The position numbers were made by a program, and so were the translations under genes. Under the pieces are notes generated by a model, which was not told where the DNA came from, ran no database searches, and worked only from the letters and a program-made list of their open reading frames with translations. From Isotricha intestinalis (Eukaryota; Ciliophora; Litostomatea; Vestibuliferida; Isotrichidae), in contig JAJJLU010000448.1 in assembly GCA_023807065.1 (NCBI GenBank), positions 1 through 42,480 of the forward strand: 42,480 nucleotides of DNA, given 5' to 3'. Positions 9,691 through 17,813 of the stretch are shown here, in pieces (positions within the stretch are counted from its first letter, which is position 1; every line of letters starts with the position of its first letter).

Positions 9691-10239
9691 TTATACTTTT
9701 AATTTTTTGGCTTTTAACTGAAAAAAATTAAGATACTTATTATACATATCCTCAACAATAAAAAGAGAATAATTGTTTTTGTGATAAAATTCTATTTCTA
9801 ATAAATTTAATTCTTTAAGAGATATTCCACCAACTTTAGTATAAAATTTAGAAGAAAAAGTATAATCTTTATAAAATTTAGCATTTAAAAAACAACTAAC
9901 AATAAGTAATTTATATATATTATTTATTGAAAGAAAATTTCTTGTTTTTCTCATTAAAGAGTTATTGAAGTTATAGAAAGAATTAAAGTTGATTATATTT
10001 ATTTTTCCATATTTTATAATTCTGAAAATGTAATCAGAGATTGTTATTTTTTGGTATCATTTCAGAATAAAAAATATCTTTTAATGTTTTATATTTTTTT
10101 CTTTTATTTTTTTAATTATTTCTTCCAATAATTGAGAAATTGAAAAAATTAAAATTCTTTCATATTCTTCAATTGTATTATTTATATTCTGAATGCATGG
10201 AGAACTTTCAGAAGTTTGTGGTGTTGAATTATCTGACAT
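9691..10239 (-). CDS. P-type (PHO80/PCL-like) cyclin broken by two one-base frameshifts
   Basis: The intact downstream part (9954-9691) reads NIYKLLIVSCFLNAKFYKDY, then KVGGISLKELNLLEIEF. This is the PHO80/PCL cyclin signature ('hRLLi...l..Kf..D', 'KVGGIs..ElN.LE'). Upstream, the ATG at 10239 opens MSDNSTPQTSESS and a helical segment that hits a stop near 10085. A third stretch then carries ITISDYIFRIIKYG, the expected first cyclin helix. Two compensating changes would connect the three parts: a missing base at the T4 run 10087-10090 and an extra base in the T6 run 10047-10052 (plus-strand coordinates). Both are homopolymers, which favours assembly or sequencing error over decay, but a pseudogene is possible. 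No GT-AG intron fits. P-type cyclins pair with PHO85/CDK5-like kinases. Confidence 0.7.
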
Positions 10240-10606
10240 ATTAAATTATTTTATATGTTTAATTTTATTCTATTAAAATTTTATAGTTATTATTTATTTT
10301 TATTAATTTATTTTTTTTTTTAAAGTTTATTATTGAAAAATAAAAAAATACTTTTTTGTTTTAAATAAATAAAATAATTATTTTACTTTTAAAAAAAATA
10401 ATTTCTTTTTTTTTTCTTTTATTTTTACATTTTTATATTAAATTAAAGTTAAAAAATCATAGTTTTTTATTCTTTATTTAATAATACCAAAAAATAAATT
10501 AATACACAACAAAAACGAAAACAAAAAAATAAAACTTTATTATAACAAAAATTATCTATTAACATTTTATCTATTTTACAATTTGAATAAAACAAAATTA
10601 GTATTT
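10240..10606. other. 367-base intergenic region, nothing recognised
   Basis: It is upstream of the P-type cyclin and downstream of the zinc-finger gene, both on the minus strand. It is AT-rich with several T7-T10 runs, and no open frame or RNA gene is visible. Confidence 0.5.
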
Positions 10607-11164
10607 TCATTCATTTAATAAAATTCTTTTTTTTTGATTTTCATTGATTATATATAAAACATTTTCCATATATTTATCATGTTCAATTTCAGAATTTATT
10701 CTTAATGAAAAACAACGATTACAAATTTTTCGAAAAGAAAAATTTAAATTACCACAATAAAAACAAGTCCAATCACCTTCTCTTTCAACAAAATTTTTTT
10801 TATTTTTTTTATTGTATTTTATTTTTTTATTTTGAACAACAGAAGTATCGTTTATTTTTTTATTATCAGATGAAAAAGAATTTATCTTTAAAATAGTATT
10901 TTTCATAATATTTTTTTCCTGATTTTTTTCTTCCTTTAAGTTTGAATTATTATTTCTTTTCTTTTCTTCTGATGAATAACCTATCATTTCAAGAAGATCT
11001 TTCGATAAATAATTTTTTATATATATTTCATCAATATTAATATAAATATCATTATTAACAGTTTTTGAGTCATTTTGATTTTTTGGATAATGATAAATTG
11101 AAAAATATAATTTCGAGTTAAATAAATTTCTGTTTTCTCTTTTTATATTTTTTAAAGTGTTCAT
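10607..11164 (-). CDS. RanBP2-type zinc finger protein, 185 residues
   Basis: Residues 130-152 form one RanBP2-type (RBZ) finger: GDWTCFYCGNLNFSFRKICN followed by RC. The zinc ligands are C134, C137, C148 and C151. It has the W-x-C motif and N-x-NF...R..C-N-R-C core of the RNA-binding ZRANB2-type fingers, which recognise single-stranded GGU; RNA binding is inferred. Residues 1-65 look partly folded (KLYFSIYHYPK, NIDEIYIKNYLSKDLLEMIG). Residues 66-125 are an Asn/Lys linker. The C-terminus is a charged helix. A ubiquitin-binding NZF finger is the alternative, but the NF..R core favours RBZ. The start is the first ATG after upstream stops. Confidence 0.8.
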   Translation of the reverse strand: MNTLKNIKRENRNLFNSKLYFSIYHYPKNQNDSKTVNNDIYINIDEIYIKNYLSKDLLEMIGYSSEEKKRNNNSNLKEEKNQEKNIMKNTILKINSFSSDNKKINDTSVVQNKKIKYNKKNKKNFVEREGDWTCFYCGNLNFSFRKICNRCFSLRINSEIEHDKYMENVLYIINENQKKRILLNE

Positions 11165-11661
11165 TTTTATTTTATTAATATTAACAATCTTTTAAATTTA
11201 TAGAAAATAATTTAAAAAGGTTTTTTCATACTATAATTATTTTTTGAATTTGTAACTTTCTTTAATTTGTCAAAAGGATTTTTACTTAGATTTTATTATA
11301 GAACTCAGAAAAATAAAAAATGAAGACTTAAAATAAAAATAAAAAATTTTAAGTAACTAACTTTATAAAAAAACGATAAAGAAGAGAAATCAAAAAATAA
11401 CAAAATTTATTTCAAAAAAATATTAAAGAAAAGTAGATTTCAAAAAGAATGAATTATATGATAATTATTATATTTCTTTGAAATAATATTTTTATTTTTT
11501 AATATTTTTATTTAAATAAAAAATGAAGTTTTATTCAATTTTTAATTATTATTTTATAATATAATTTTAACATAACTATTAGATCATATTTTAATAAATT
11601 ATAGAATATTATATTAAAATGGAATAAAATGATGTTATTTATAACTTAATTATATTAAAAA
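11165..11661. other. 497-base divergent intergenic region, nothing recognised
   Basis: It lies between the starts of the zinc-finger gene (-) and the phosphatase gene (+). It is very AT-rich with no open frame of note and no tRNA-like structure. It is long for this window and could hold regulatory sequence for both genes. Confidence 0.4.
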
Positions 11662-12576
11662 ATGGCAAATATATTAATAGAAAATATTGATGATCCAATT
11701 TTAAAAAGGGAAAATGGTTTAATTAAAAAAGAAACAGAATTTTCAGATAAAAAAATAAAATCAGAAGATAACGAGATATTAAATATAGAATATAATATAA
11801 ATTTTATTCCTATAAATTGTTGTGAAAATTATGCTGGAAATTATGATAACTATGTAACAAGAACTTTATCTCAAATATCATATTTAAAAAAAATAAATTA
11901 TGAATATATATTAAATAATCCTTTAATATATGAAAATTTTCCTAAAGAAGAAATTTCAAAAATAAAAAATTCCAAAAAAAAAATATTATTATTAGATTTA
12001 GACGAAACTTTAATTCACGCTGATTTTAACAATGAATTTATAAATAACAATATAAATAAATATGATAAAATAATATCTTTTGAATATGAAGATGAAATAA
12101 TTAAAGTTGGTATTTTTATAAGAAATGGATTAAAAGAATTTTTAAAAGAATTATCAAATTATTTTATAATAGGAATATTCACAGCTTCATGTAAAAATTA
12201 TGCAGATGAAATTTTAAATTTTTTAGACCCAAAAAATATTTATTTTAAATTTAGATTATATAGAGAAAATTGTATACAAGTTAATAATATTAATATAAAA
12301 GATTTAAGAATTTTTAAAGATATTGATTTAAAAAATATTATTTTAGTTGATAATTCTATTTATTCTTTTTCCAATCAATTAAATAATGGTATTTTAATAA
12401 ACTCTTTTTATTATGATAAAAATGATGTTGATTTATTTAATGTTATGAATTATTTAAAATATTATATTTATAATGCTAATGATGTTAGAGAAGTTAATAA
12501 ACAATTTTTTAATTTTGAACAATTCTTAAATCAATTAACAGAAGAAGAATTAATTATTAATCAAATTTTAAGCTAA
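11662..12576 (+). CDS. CTD-type (FCP1/SCP, NIF-family) HAD phosphatase
   Basis: The protein has 304 residues with a HAD-superfamily FCP/SCP catalytic domain at about 105-270. Motif I is LLLDLDETLIHA, with D112 as nucleophile, D114 as general acid and T116 (DxDxT). Motif II is the Thr of GIFTASCKNYAD. An LYRENC segment follows, and motif III/IV is LKNIILVDNSIYSF, with the VDNS aspartate coordinating Mg2+. Family members dephosphorylate Ser in the RNA polymerase II C-terminal domain or other phosphoproteins. No BRCT domain is present, so it is closer to the small SCP/Dullard group than to FCP1. There is no membrane segment. The first 100 residues are charged and not conserved. Substrate is unknown. 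Confidence 0.9.
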   Translation: MANILIENIDDPILKRENGLIKKETEFSDKKIKSEDNEILNIEYNINFIPINCCENYAGNYDNYVTRTLSQISYLKKINYEYILNNPLIYENFPKEEISKIKNSKKKILLLDLDETLIHADFNNEFINNNINKYDKIISFEYEDEIIKVGIFIRNGLKEFLKELSNYFIIGIFTASCKNYADEILNFLDPKNIYFKFRLYRENCIQVNNINIKDLRIFKDIDLKNIILVDNSIYSFSNQLNNGILINSFYYDKNDVDLFNVMNYLKYYIYNANDVREVNKQFFNFEQFLNQLTEEELIINQILS

Positions 12577-12789
12577 CGTTTTTATTAGCTTTAAAACTTT
12601 ATTAATTTCTTCTTCAAGATAATTAAATGGTATTATTATTTTGAATTTATTATAATATATTCAATTTGAATTAATATATTTTATGATAATTTAAAATAAT
12701 ATTATTATCTATTATTTAAAATATATGAGGTAAAAAAATTTTTTAAATTTCTTTTTTTTTGATTTAAAATAAAATATTTAAATAAATAA

Positions 12790-13764
12790 ATGGATAAAAA
12801 AAAAATATTTGCAAGAAATGGAATAAATTACCCTAATTATATAAAAATAAATAGAAATTCTTCAACAGGAAATACTAAAATAAATAATAATAATATAACA
12901 TCAAAATATTTAAACAAAGAAAATTATTCAAAAAATATGAGTTTAACAAAAAAAGAAAATTCAGGAAGTAATTCAAAAAGAAATGAAGAAACAACAGAAA
13001 AATTAATTGGTTGCGTACATAAAAAATATCAAAATAATAATGAACCAATTAAAACTGGATTAACTTTTGAATCTCTTTTATTTAATAAAGAAAATAAACA
13101 TAATGAAATTAAACAAAATATTATTAATAAAGAAAAAAATAGTTTTATTTATCATAGAAAACATAAAAATAAATCTTTAGATAATTTAGAAAGTTTTAAA
13201 AAAGAAAATATTCTTTATTATAATAATGATAAAATATATAGAGGGAAATTATTATTTGAAAAAGGGAAAAATTATAATAAAACTTTAAATTTAGATGAAA
13301 GTATTTTAAATAAAAAAAATATAAATTCAAAAAATAAAATTCATTTAAGTGATAGAAATACAATTGAAAAAAAAGATTTAACTTTTGAAAATTTTTTATC
13401 ATTTAGAGAAGATAATATTCAAAGAGAAAGATATAATTTTGAAAATTATAATAATATAAAAAATAAAAAGGAAGAAAAATGTATAAATGAAGAAAATATA
13501 AATAATAGAAATAAAATAATTGATTTATCCTCTTTAACAGAATTAGATAATAGAATATTAAATTTGGAAAGAAATATAAATTCATTTAATTTGAATGACT
13601 TAATAACAGAACAATTTTCAATTTTTAAATTAAATCACAATAATAATGAATTAGAAAATTATGATAATTATAATATTCAAAAATTAAATGATAATTTCTA
13701 TAATGAAATAAATCAAAAATTAAAAAATATAGAAGAAATATTATTACATAAAAAAAAAATATAA
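12790..13764 (+). CDS. Asn/Lys-rich protein with a duplicated LTFExxLxF motif
   Basis: I do not recognise this 324-residue protein. It is dominated by Asn, Lys, Glu and Ile. Two short related motifs stand out: LTFESLLFNKEN at 91-102 and LTFENFLSFRED at 197-208. A 'KLIGCVHKKYQ' patch lies at 71-81. The C-terminal 75 residues (ELDNRILNLERNINSF, then LNDNFYNEINQKLKNIEEIL) form a probable coiled coil. No enzyme motif, signal peptide or membrane segment is seen. The stop is 42 bp before the start of the RIIa-like gene on the same strand. Confidence 0.6.
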   Translation: MDKKKIFARNGINYPNYIKINRNSSTGNTKINNNNITSKYLNKENYSKNMSLTKKENSGSNSKRNEETTEKLIGCVHKKYQNNNEPIKTGLTFESLLFNKENKHNEIKQNIINKEKNSFIYHRKHKNKSLDNLESFKKENILYYNNDKIYRGKLLFEKGKNYNKTLNLDESILNKKNINSKNKIHLSDRNTIEKKDLTFENFLSFREDNIQRERYNFENYNNIKNKKEEKCINEENINNRNKIIDLSSLTELDNRILNLERNINSFNLNDLITEQFSIFKLNHNNNELENYDNYNIQKLNDNFYNEINQKLKNIEEILLHKKKI

Positions 13765-13806
13765 AATTTTTTTTTAAAAATAAAAATAAAATAAAAATAA
13801 ATTAAA

Positions 13807-14079
13807 ATGAATGATGTACAAGACATTAAATTCTTAGAAGAAAAAGTAAGAATAATATTAGAACCTTTAATTAATTGTGTTATAACAGATAAACCAAAAG
13901 AACCTTTAAAATATATGATTGATTGGTTAGATAAATATATTGGTTTATCTAATGAATATTCTCTTAATGTTGAAAAAGAAGAATTAAATTTATTAAGAAA
14001 AGAAATTAAATATTATAAAAATAAATATCCTAATGTTGATGATAAAAATGAGAATAATAAAGAAAAAAAAAAAAAATAA
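13807..14079 (+). CDS. RIIa/DPY30-like dimerisation-docking protein, 90 residues
   Basis: Residues 10-47 (LEEKVRIILEPLINCVITDK, then PLKYMIDWLDKYIG) match the RIIa-type dimerisation/docking helix-turn-helix: 'l...v..il.PLi..v....P.dPl.fMidWL..y'. In family members this four-helix bundle binds amphipathic anchoring helices, either of AKAPs or of axonemal radial-spoke and SET1 complexes (DPY30). Here it stands alone without a CNB domain and with a charged Lys-rich tail. Ciliates have many such small proteins, often in cilia. It could be a docking partner for a kinase or for a ciliary scaffold; the context with CNB proteins is suggestive only. Confidence 0.75.
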   Translation: MNDVQDIKFLEEKVRIILEPLINCVITDKPKEPLKYMIDWLDKYIGLSNEYSLNVEKEELNLLRKEIKYYKNKYPNVDDKNENNKEKKKK

Positions 14080-14181
14080 TTCGTTTAATAATTTTTATTA
14101 TTTTTCTTTTCTTTTTCTAACTTTTAATTATTATAATTAAAATATTATTTGAAAATTTATCATTAAAAAATTTAATTATAA

Positions 14182-15600
14182 TTATTTTTTATATAATTTT
14201 GAATTATTTTTGATTGGATTACTAAAAGAGAATTTATTAATTTTTATATTAAAGGAATTAAATAAATTATTTTTATTTTCATTTTGAATATTTGAATTAG
14301 AATTAATTGAATTATTATATTCTTCTAATTCAAATATATCATTATTATTTTTATTATTAATTGTTGATTTTTTATTTTCTTCATTAAACTCTTTTATTCC
14401 ATTAAAAGAAAAAAATTTAGGAATTATTTTCAAATCAAATAATGTATTTATTATATTTAAAATTTTATTATCTTGTTCAAATATGAATTTACTTTCATTT
14501 AAATGAATTTTTATTTTATAATAATCTTTAATTTCTGATTTTATTTTATTATAATTATCTAAAATATCTAAAAAATTATTTTTGGAGTTTTCAATTTCAT
14601 TTTTTAAATTTTCACATTCTTCAAATAAATTAGAAAATAAATTTAATTCTTGATTAAATTTTCTAATATTTTCATTATATAAAAATTCAACTTGATTGAA
14701 AATTTCAATTTTTTTTTCAGTTAAATTGCTAATAATTTTATCAAAAAAAATTTCAATTTTCCTTTCTTCATTTTCTTTATTAATTTTAATAATATTTAAA
14801 CTTTGTTGAATAAAATCACTATAATTTTGATAATCATTAATAATATTATCAATATTATTAAGAATAGTATAATATATATCTTTAATTTCTTTAATTTCAC
14901 AATTAGGATTTTTTTTACATTTTTCAAAAGCACAATATACACAAATTATTTCTTTAGTTTTTTCAATGAAATGAGTTAATTTTTGTCCTTTATGAATATG
15001 ACAAAAAATTTCATTTCTATTTGAAGATTCAATATATTTATTATCATTGATTAAATTATTTAATATTTTTAATTCTTTTAATGAATATGCTACTAAACCA
15101 TCATTTGGGCATTTTATTCCTTCTTCATCAGTAAAATTTTCTTCTATACATTTTTTACAAAAAAAATGACCACATTTAAATAAATATGGTATATTTATTC
15201 TACCATTAAATATATTTTGACAACATTGACATTTTGATAAAAATTTTAATGATATTAAAGGAATTGAATTTTCTTCTTCTTCTTCTTCTTCTTCATTATT
15301 ATTACTCTGATTAAAAGAAAATTTATTTGGATTCTGATTGTTATAGTTTAATTTTGTTAATGAAAAATTCTTTTTTTCTTTTTCTTCGTTATTATTCTCT
15401 TTTGGTAATGTTATTTTTTCTATTTTCATATTATTGTTATTTAATGTATTTATTCCATTTGAACATTTATTATTATCATTTTCACTTTCATTTTCTTCTT
15501 CTTCACATTCTTTAACATCACCTAACATATACATTTCATCATTATAAACATTAATATCATCATCATTTTCTAAATTTTTAATTCCTTTCCCATTATCCAT
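14182..15600 (-). CDS. RING finger / B-box coiled-coil protein (TRIM-like)
   Basis: I place the start at the ATG at 15600 (MDNGKGIKNLEN), giving 472 residues; the frame upstream offers only a TTG. After a disordered Asn/Glu-rich 110 residues comes a RING finger (about 124-167): CQCC, then FKCGHFFCKKC, then KCPNDG, a C3HC4 pattern. A B-box-like zinc module follows (about 200-236: FCHIHKGQKLTHF, IICVYCAFEKC), then a long coiled coil (about 240-390). RING, B-box and coiled coil in this order is the TRIM layout, so E3 ubiquitin ligase activity is likely by family. No C-terminal SPRY or NHL domain is seen; the tail is Asn/Ser-rich. The acidic run before the RING is encoded by a TTC microsatellite. 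Confidence 0.85.
   Translation of the reverse strand: MDNGKGIKNLENDDDINVYNDEMYMLGDVKECEEEENESENDNNKCSNGINTLNNNNMKIEKITLPKENNNEEKEKKNFSLTKLNYNNQNPNKFSFNQSNNNEEEEEEEENSIPLISLKFLSKCQCCQNIFNGRINIPYLFKCGHFFCKKCIEENFTDEEGIKCPNDGLVAYSLKELKILNNLINDNKYIESSNRNEIFCHIHKGQKLTHFIEKTKEIICVYCAFEKCKKNPNCEIKEIKDIYYTILNNIDNIINDYQNYSDFIQQSLNIIKINKENEERKIEIFFDKIISNLTEKKIEIFNQVEFLYNENIRKFNQELNLFSNLFEECENLKNEIENSKNNFLDILDNYNKIKSEIKDYYKIKIHLNESKFIFEQDNKILNIINTLFDLKIIPKFFSFNGIKEFNEENKKSTINNKNNNDIFELEEYNNSINSNSNIQNENKNNLFNSFNIKINKFSFSNPIKNNSKLYKK
15271..15294. repeat. (TTC)8 microsatellite inside the RING gene
   Basis: Eight perfect TTC units on the plus strand encode a Glu run on the minus strand just before the RING finger. 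Length is likely to vary between alleles or macronuclear copies. Confidence 0.9.
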
Positions 15601-15953
15601 AATATTAAAAAAAACCAATATATATATATATTATTTTTTAAATTAAAATTAAATCATCTGAGAAAAGAAGAAATAAAGGAAAAAATAAAATAAAAAGTGA
15701 AGAATGATATGGAGGAGATAAAGAAGAAAATGAGGAAAAAGAAGAGGAATTAAAGGCAAAGTAAAAAAGAAGGAAATTAATAAGGAGAAAAAAAATAGTA
15801 AGTGTAATAAAAAATCTCATTTTTAAAAACAAACACTCTCAAGTATCTCAAATTAAGAACTCTTGCCTCAAATGTCTATTTCTTTTTTTTTGCTTTTTAT
15901 TTCTTTTTTATTATTTTTTTTATTTATTCTTTTATTTAATAATTTTAAATTAA
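15601..15953. promoter_or_regulatory. 353-bp divergent region between RING gene and HAP2
   Basis: It separates the starts of the RING gene (-) and HAP2 (+). From about 15658 to 15800 the plus strand is strikingly purine-rich (GA-rich), then switches to pyrimidine-rich before HAP2. A 64-codon minus-strand frame (15832-15638) lies here; its codon use (TCC, GCC, CTC) is unlike its neighbours, and I do not call it a gene. Regulatory use is inference. Confidence 0.35.
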
Positions 15954-17690
15954 ATGTCTTCTTTTTTTTTAGTAATTATCTTCTTTAATTTACCTTTTTT
16001 CTCTTTTCAAATATCATTATTATCAAAATCTCGAATTGAAAAATGTCCTTCAAACTCATCCTGTCATAATAAGATATTATTGTCATTAACTGTTCAAAAT
16101 GCTGAATTAAAATCTTCAGATTCTATATCAACAACTTTAACTGAGATTTCACAAGATGATAATTTATCTGTCAAACGCTTAGAAAATCCAATTAAAATAA
16201 GTATATCAAAATCACAAGTTAAAGTAATATATCCTTGTATATATTTTCAAGACTTTAATTATTATCCAAAAGAAAAAATTATTATGACAGATTATTTATC
16301 ATGTAAAGATAATAATAATATTGAAGATACTACATGTGATATTTCAAAAAATGAAAATAATGAAAAAATTCCTTATTCAGAAGGATTTTGTTGTTCATGT
16401 CCACCATTATCTTTACTATTTTCAAATTATAATAAAAGATTTGGAGATTGTAAAAAATTAAATTTTGGAAATGGAAGTTCAGCTGCTCATTGTTTGGTTT
16501 TTGATAAATTATGGTATTCGGCTTATAAAATATTACAATATAAAATAGATTATGAAATAACAATTAATATTGAAGATACTATAAGTAATCAAGTATTATA
16601 TACTTTAATTTTAAGTCCAAACAATAATAATGTAATTAGTGAAGATGGTAAAATTTCTGTTAAAATAATTGGAGATTTTTTACCGACTAATAGTTTACCT
16701 GAAGATTTATCTTCATATTATTTAATAGTTCCTTCTAAACCTATTAATCATATTAAAGTAGTAGAAGGAAAAATTAATTGGATGATTTTAGAAAGAGAAA
16801 AATTCAGTATTGATGGTAGAGAATGTGATAAAATAGGAGTAGGATATTATGCTTTTAACACTCAAGGACAAAGATGTGAAGTTCAAAAGGGATCTTGTTT
16901 AAATAATCAAATATACCATTTTGAAAATGAAGACTATAATAATATTATTAATGGTAAAAAGCCTAAATATTTATTATTTTATCATTTAGAGAAAAATTAC
17001 TCTTTTTATAGTGATGGTTCGGGAAAAAAATTTGTTTCTATCTTAAATGGAAATATTAATACAATGTTAAATTTAGAAATTGTTAGTGATGATATTAAAT
17101 TTATTGTTAATGTATCTAAAGGAAAAATTATAAAAGGAGAAATAGAAAATTTTGAAGCAATGAGTAATAATGGAAAATTAAATTTAAAGATTTATAATCT
17201 TGGTGAAGAAGATTCTCTGTTTTATGTAAATTATTTTTGTAATGATAACATTATTTCACTTTCAAGTGATGAAATTTCAATCAAAAACAAAGAATTATAT
17301 GAAATTGAAAAAAAAATATATGTTATAAATGATATTGAAATAAAAAATTGGTGTAATGTAACATTAAAGAATTCACTTTTTGAAATTGATGATTCTATTT
17401 TAATTGAATTTAATTCAACTGAAAGAAAAACTCAAATTGTGCAAGGAAATGAAACAAATAATAATGGAGAAAATGTAATTATTGAAAATGATGAAAATAC
17501 AGATAAATGTTATAATTCGTGCAAAATATTTAATTTTAATTGTTATATAACATATTTTTGCTTTAAATTGTTAATTAGGGATATTAGTATTATTTTTTTT
17601 AGTATTATATTTTTGCTTGTCTTAATGAAAATTATATTCTGTTTTTTTACAAAAAATTGTATAAAGAACATAAATGTTAAAACAGTTTAA
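15954..17690 (+). CDS. HAP2: HAP2/GCS1 gamete fusogen
   Basis: This is a 578-residue single-pass membrane protein. Residues 1-20 are a signal peptide. The mature N-terminus has SLLSKSRIEKC...C, then LLSLTVQNAE, as in HAP2 domain I. The HAP2-GCS1 signature follows at 144-192: EGFCCSCPP, a Cys-rich loop (RFGDCKKLNFG), then SSAAHCLVFDKLWYSAYKI. Further paired Cys and beta-rich sequence continue to about 520. A membrane helix at about 540-562 (ISIIFFSIIFLLVLMKIIFC) precedes a short basic tail. HAP2 is a class II fusogen that merges gamete membranes; in Tetrahymena it acts at the conjugation junction. The loop between the two Cys-rich parts is where the membrane-inserting tips lie in solved homologues. 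Its tail is shorter than in plants or Chlamydomonas. The frame is unbroken, so it is probably functional. Confidence 0.93.
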   Translation: MSSFFLVIIFFNLPFFSFQISLLSKSRIEKCPSNSSCHNKILLSLTVQNAELKSSDSISTTLTEISQDDNLSVKRLENPIKISISKSQVKVIYPCIYFQDFNYYPKEKIIMTDYLSCKDNNNIEDTTCDISKNENNEKIPYSEGFCCSCPPLSLLFSNYNKRFGDCKKLNFGNGSSAAHCLVFDKLWYSAYKILQYKIDYEITINIEDTISNQVLYTLILSPNNNNVISEDGKISVKIIGDFLPTNSLPEDLSSYYLIVPSKPINHIKVVEGKINWMILEREKFSIDGRECDKIGVGYYAFNTQGQRCEVQKGSCLNNQIYHFENEDYNNIINGKKPKYLLFYHLEKNYSFYSDGSGKKFVSILNGNINTMLNLEIVSDDIKFIVNVSKGKIIKGEIENFEAMSNNGKLNLKIYNLGEEDSLFYVNYFCNDNIISLSSDEISIKNKELYEIEKKIYVINDIEIKNWCNVTLKNSLFEIDDSILIEFNSTERKTQIVQGNETNNNGENVIIENDENTDKCYNSCKIFNFNCYITYFCFKLLIRDISIIFFSIIFLLVLMKIIFCFFTKNCIKNINVKTV

Positions 17691-17813
17691 ATAATATATA
17701 TATTATATTAATTTAATAGAAAATAAATTTTAAAAATTCATTTAAATTTAAATAATTAAAGAAATAACAGTTAAATCAAGAAATAAAAAAATTACTTAAA
17801 TATTATAGATTAT

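Noticed and set aside
9955..10239. An intron explaining the broken P-type cyclin
   Set aside because: No GT donor lies between the first segment and the cyclin helix in the right phase; small indels at two homopolymers fit better.
15638..15832. Minus-strand 64-codon frame starting like a signal peptide (MRFFITLTIFFLL)
   Set aside because: It is the complement of a GA-rich tract, is low in complexity, and uses codons unlike the real genes. No second domain follows.
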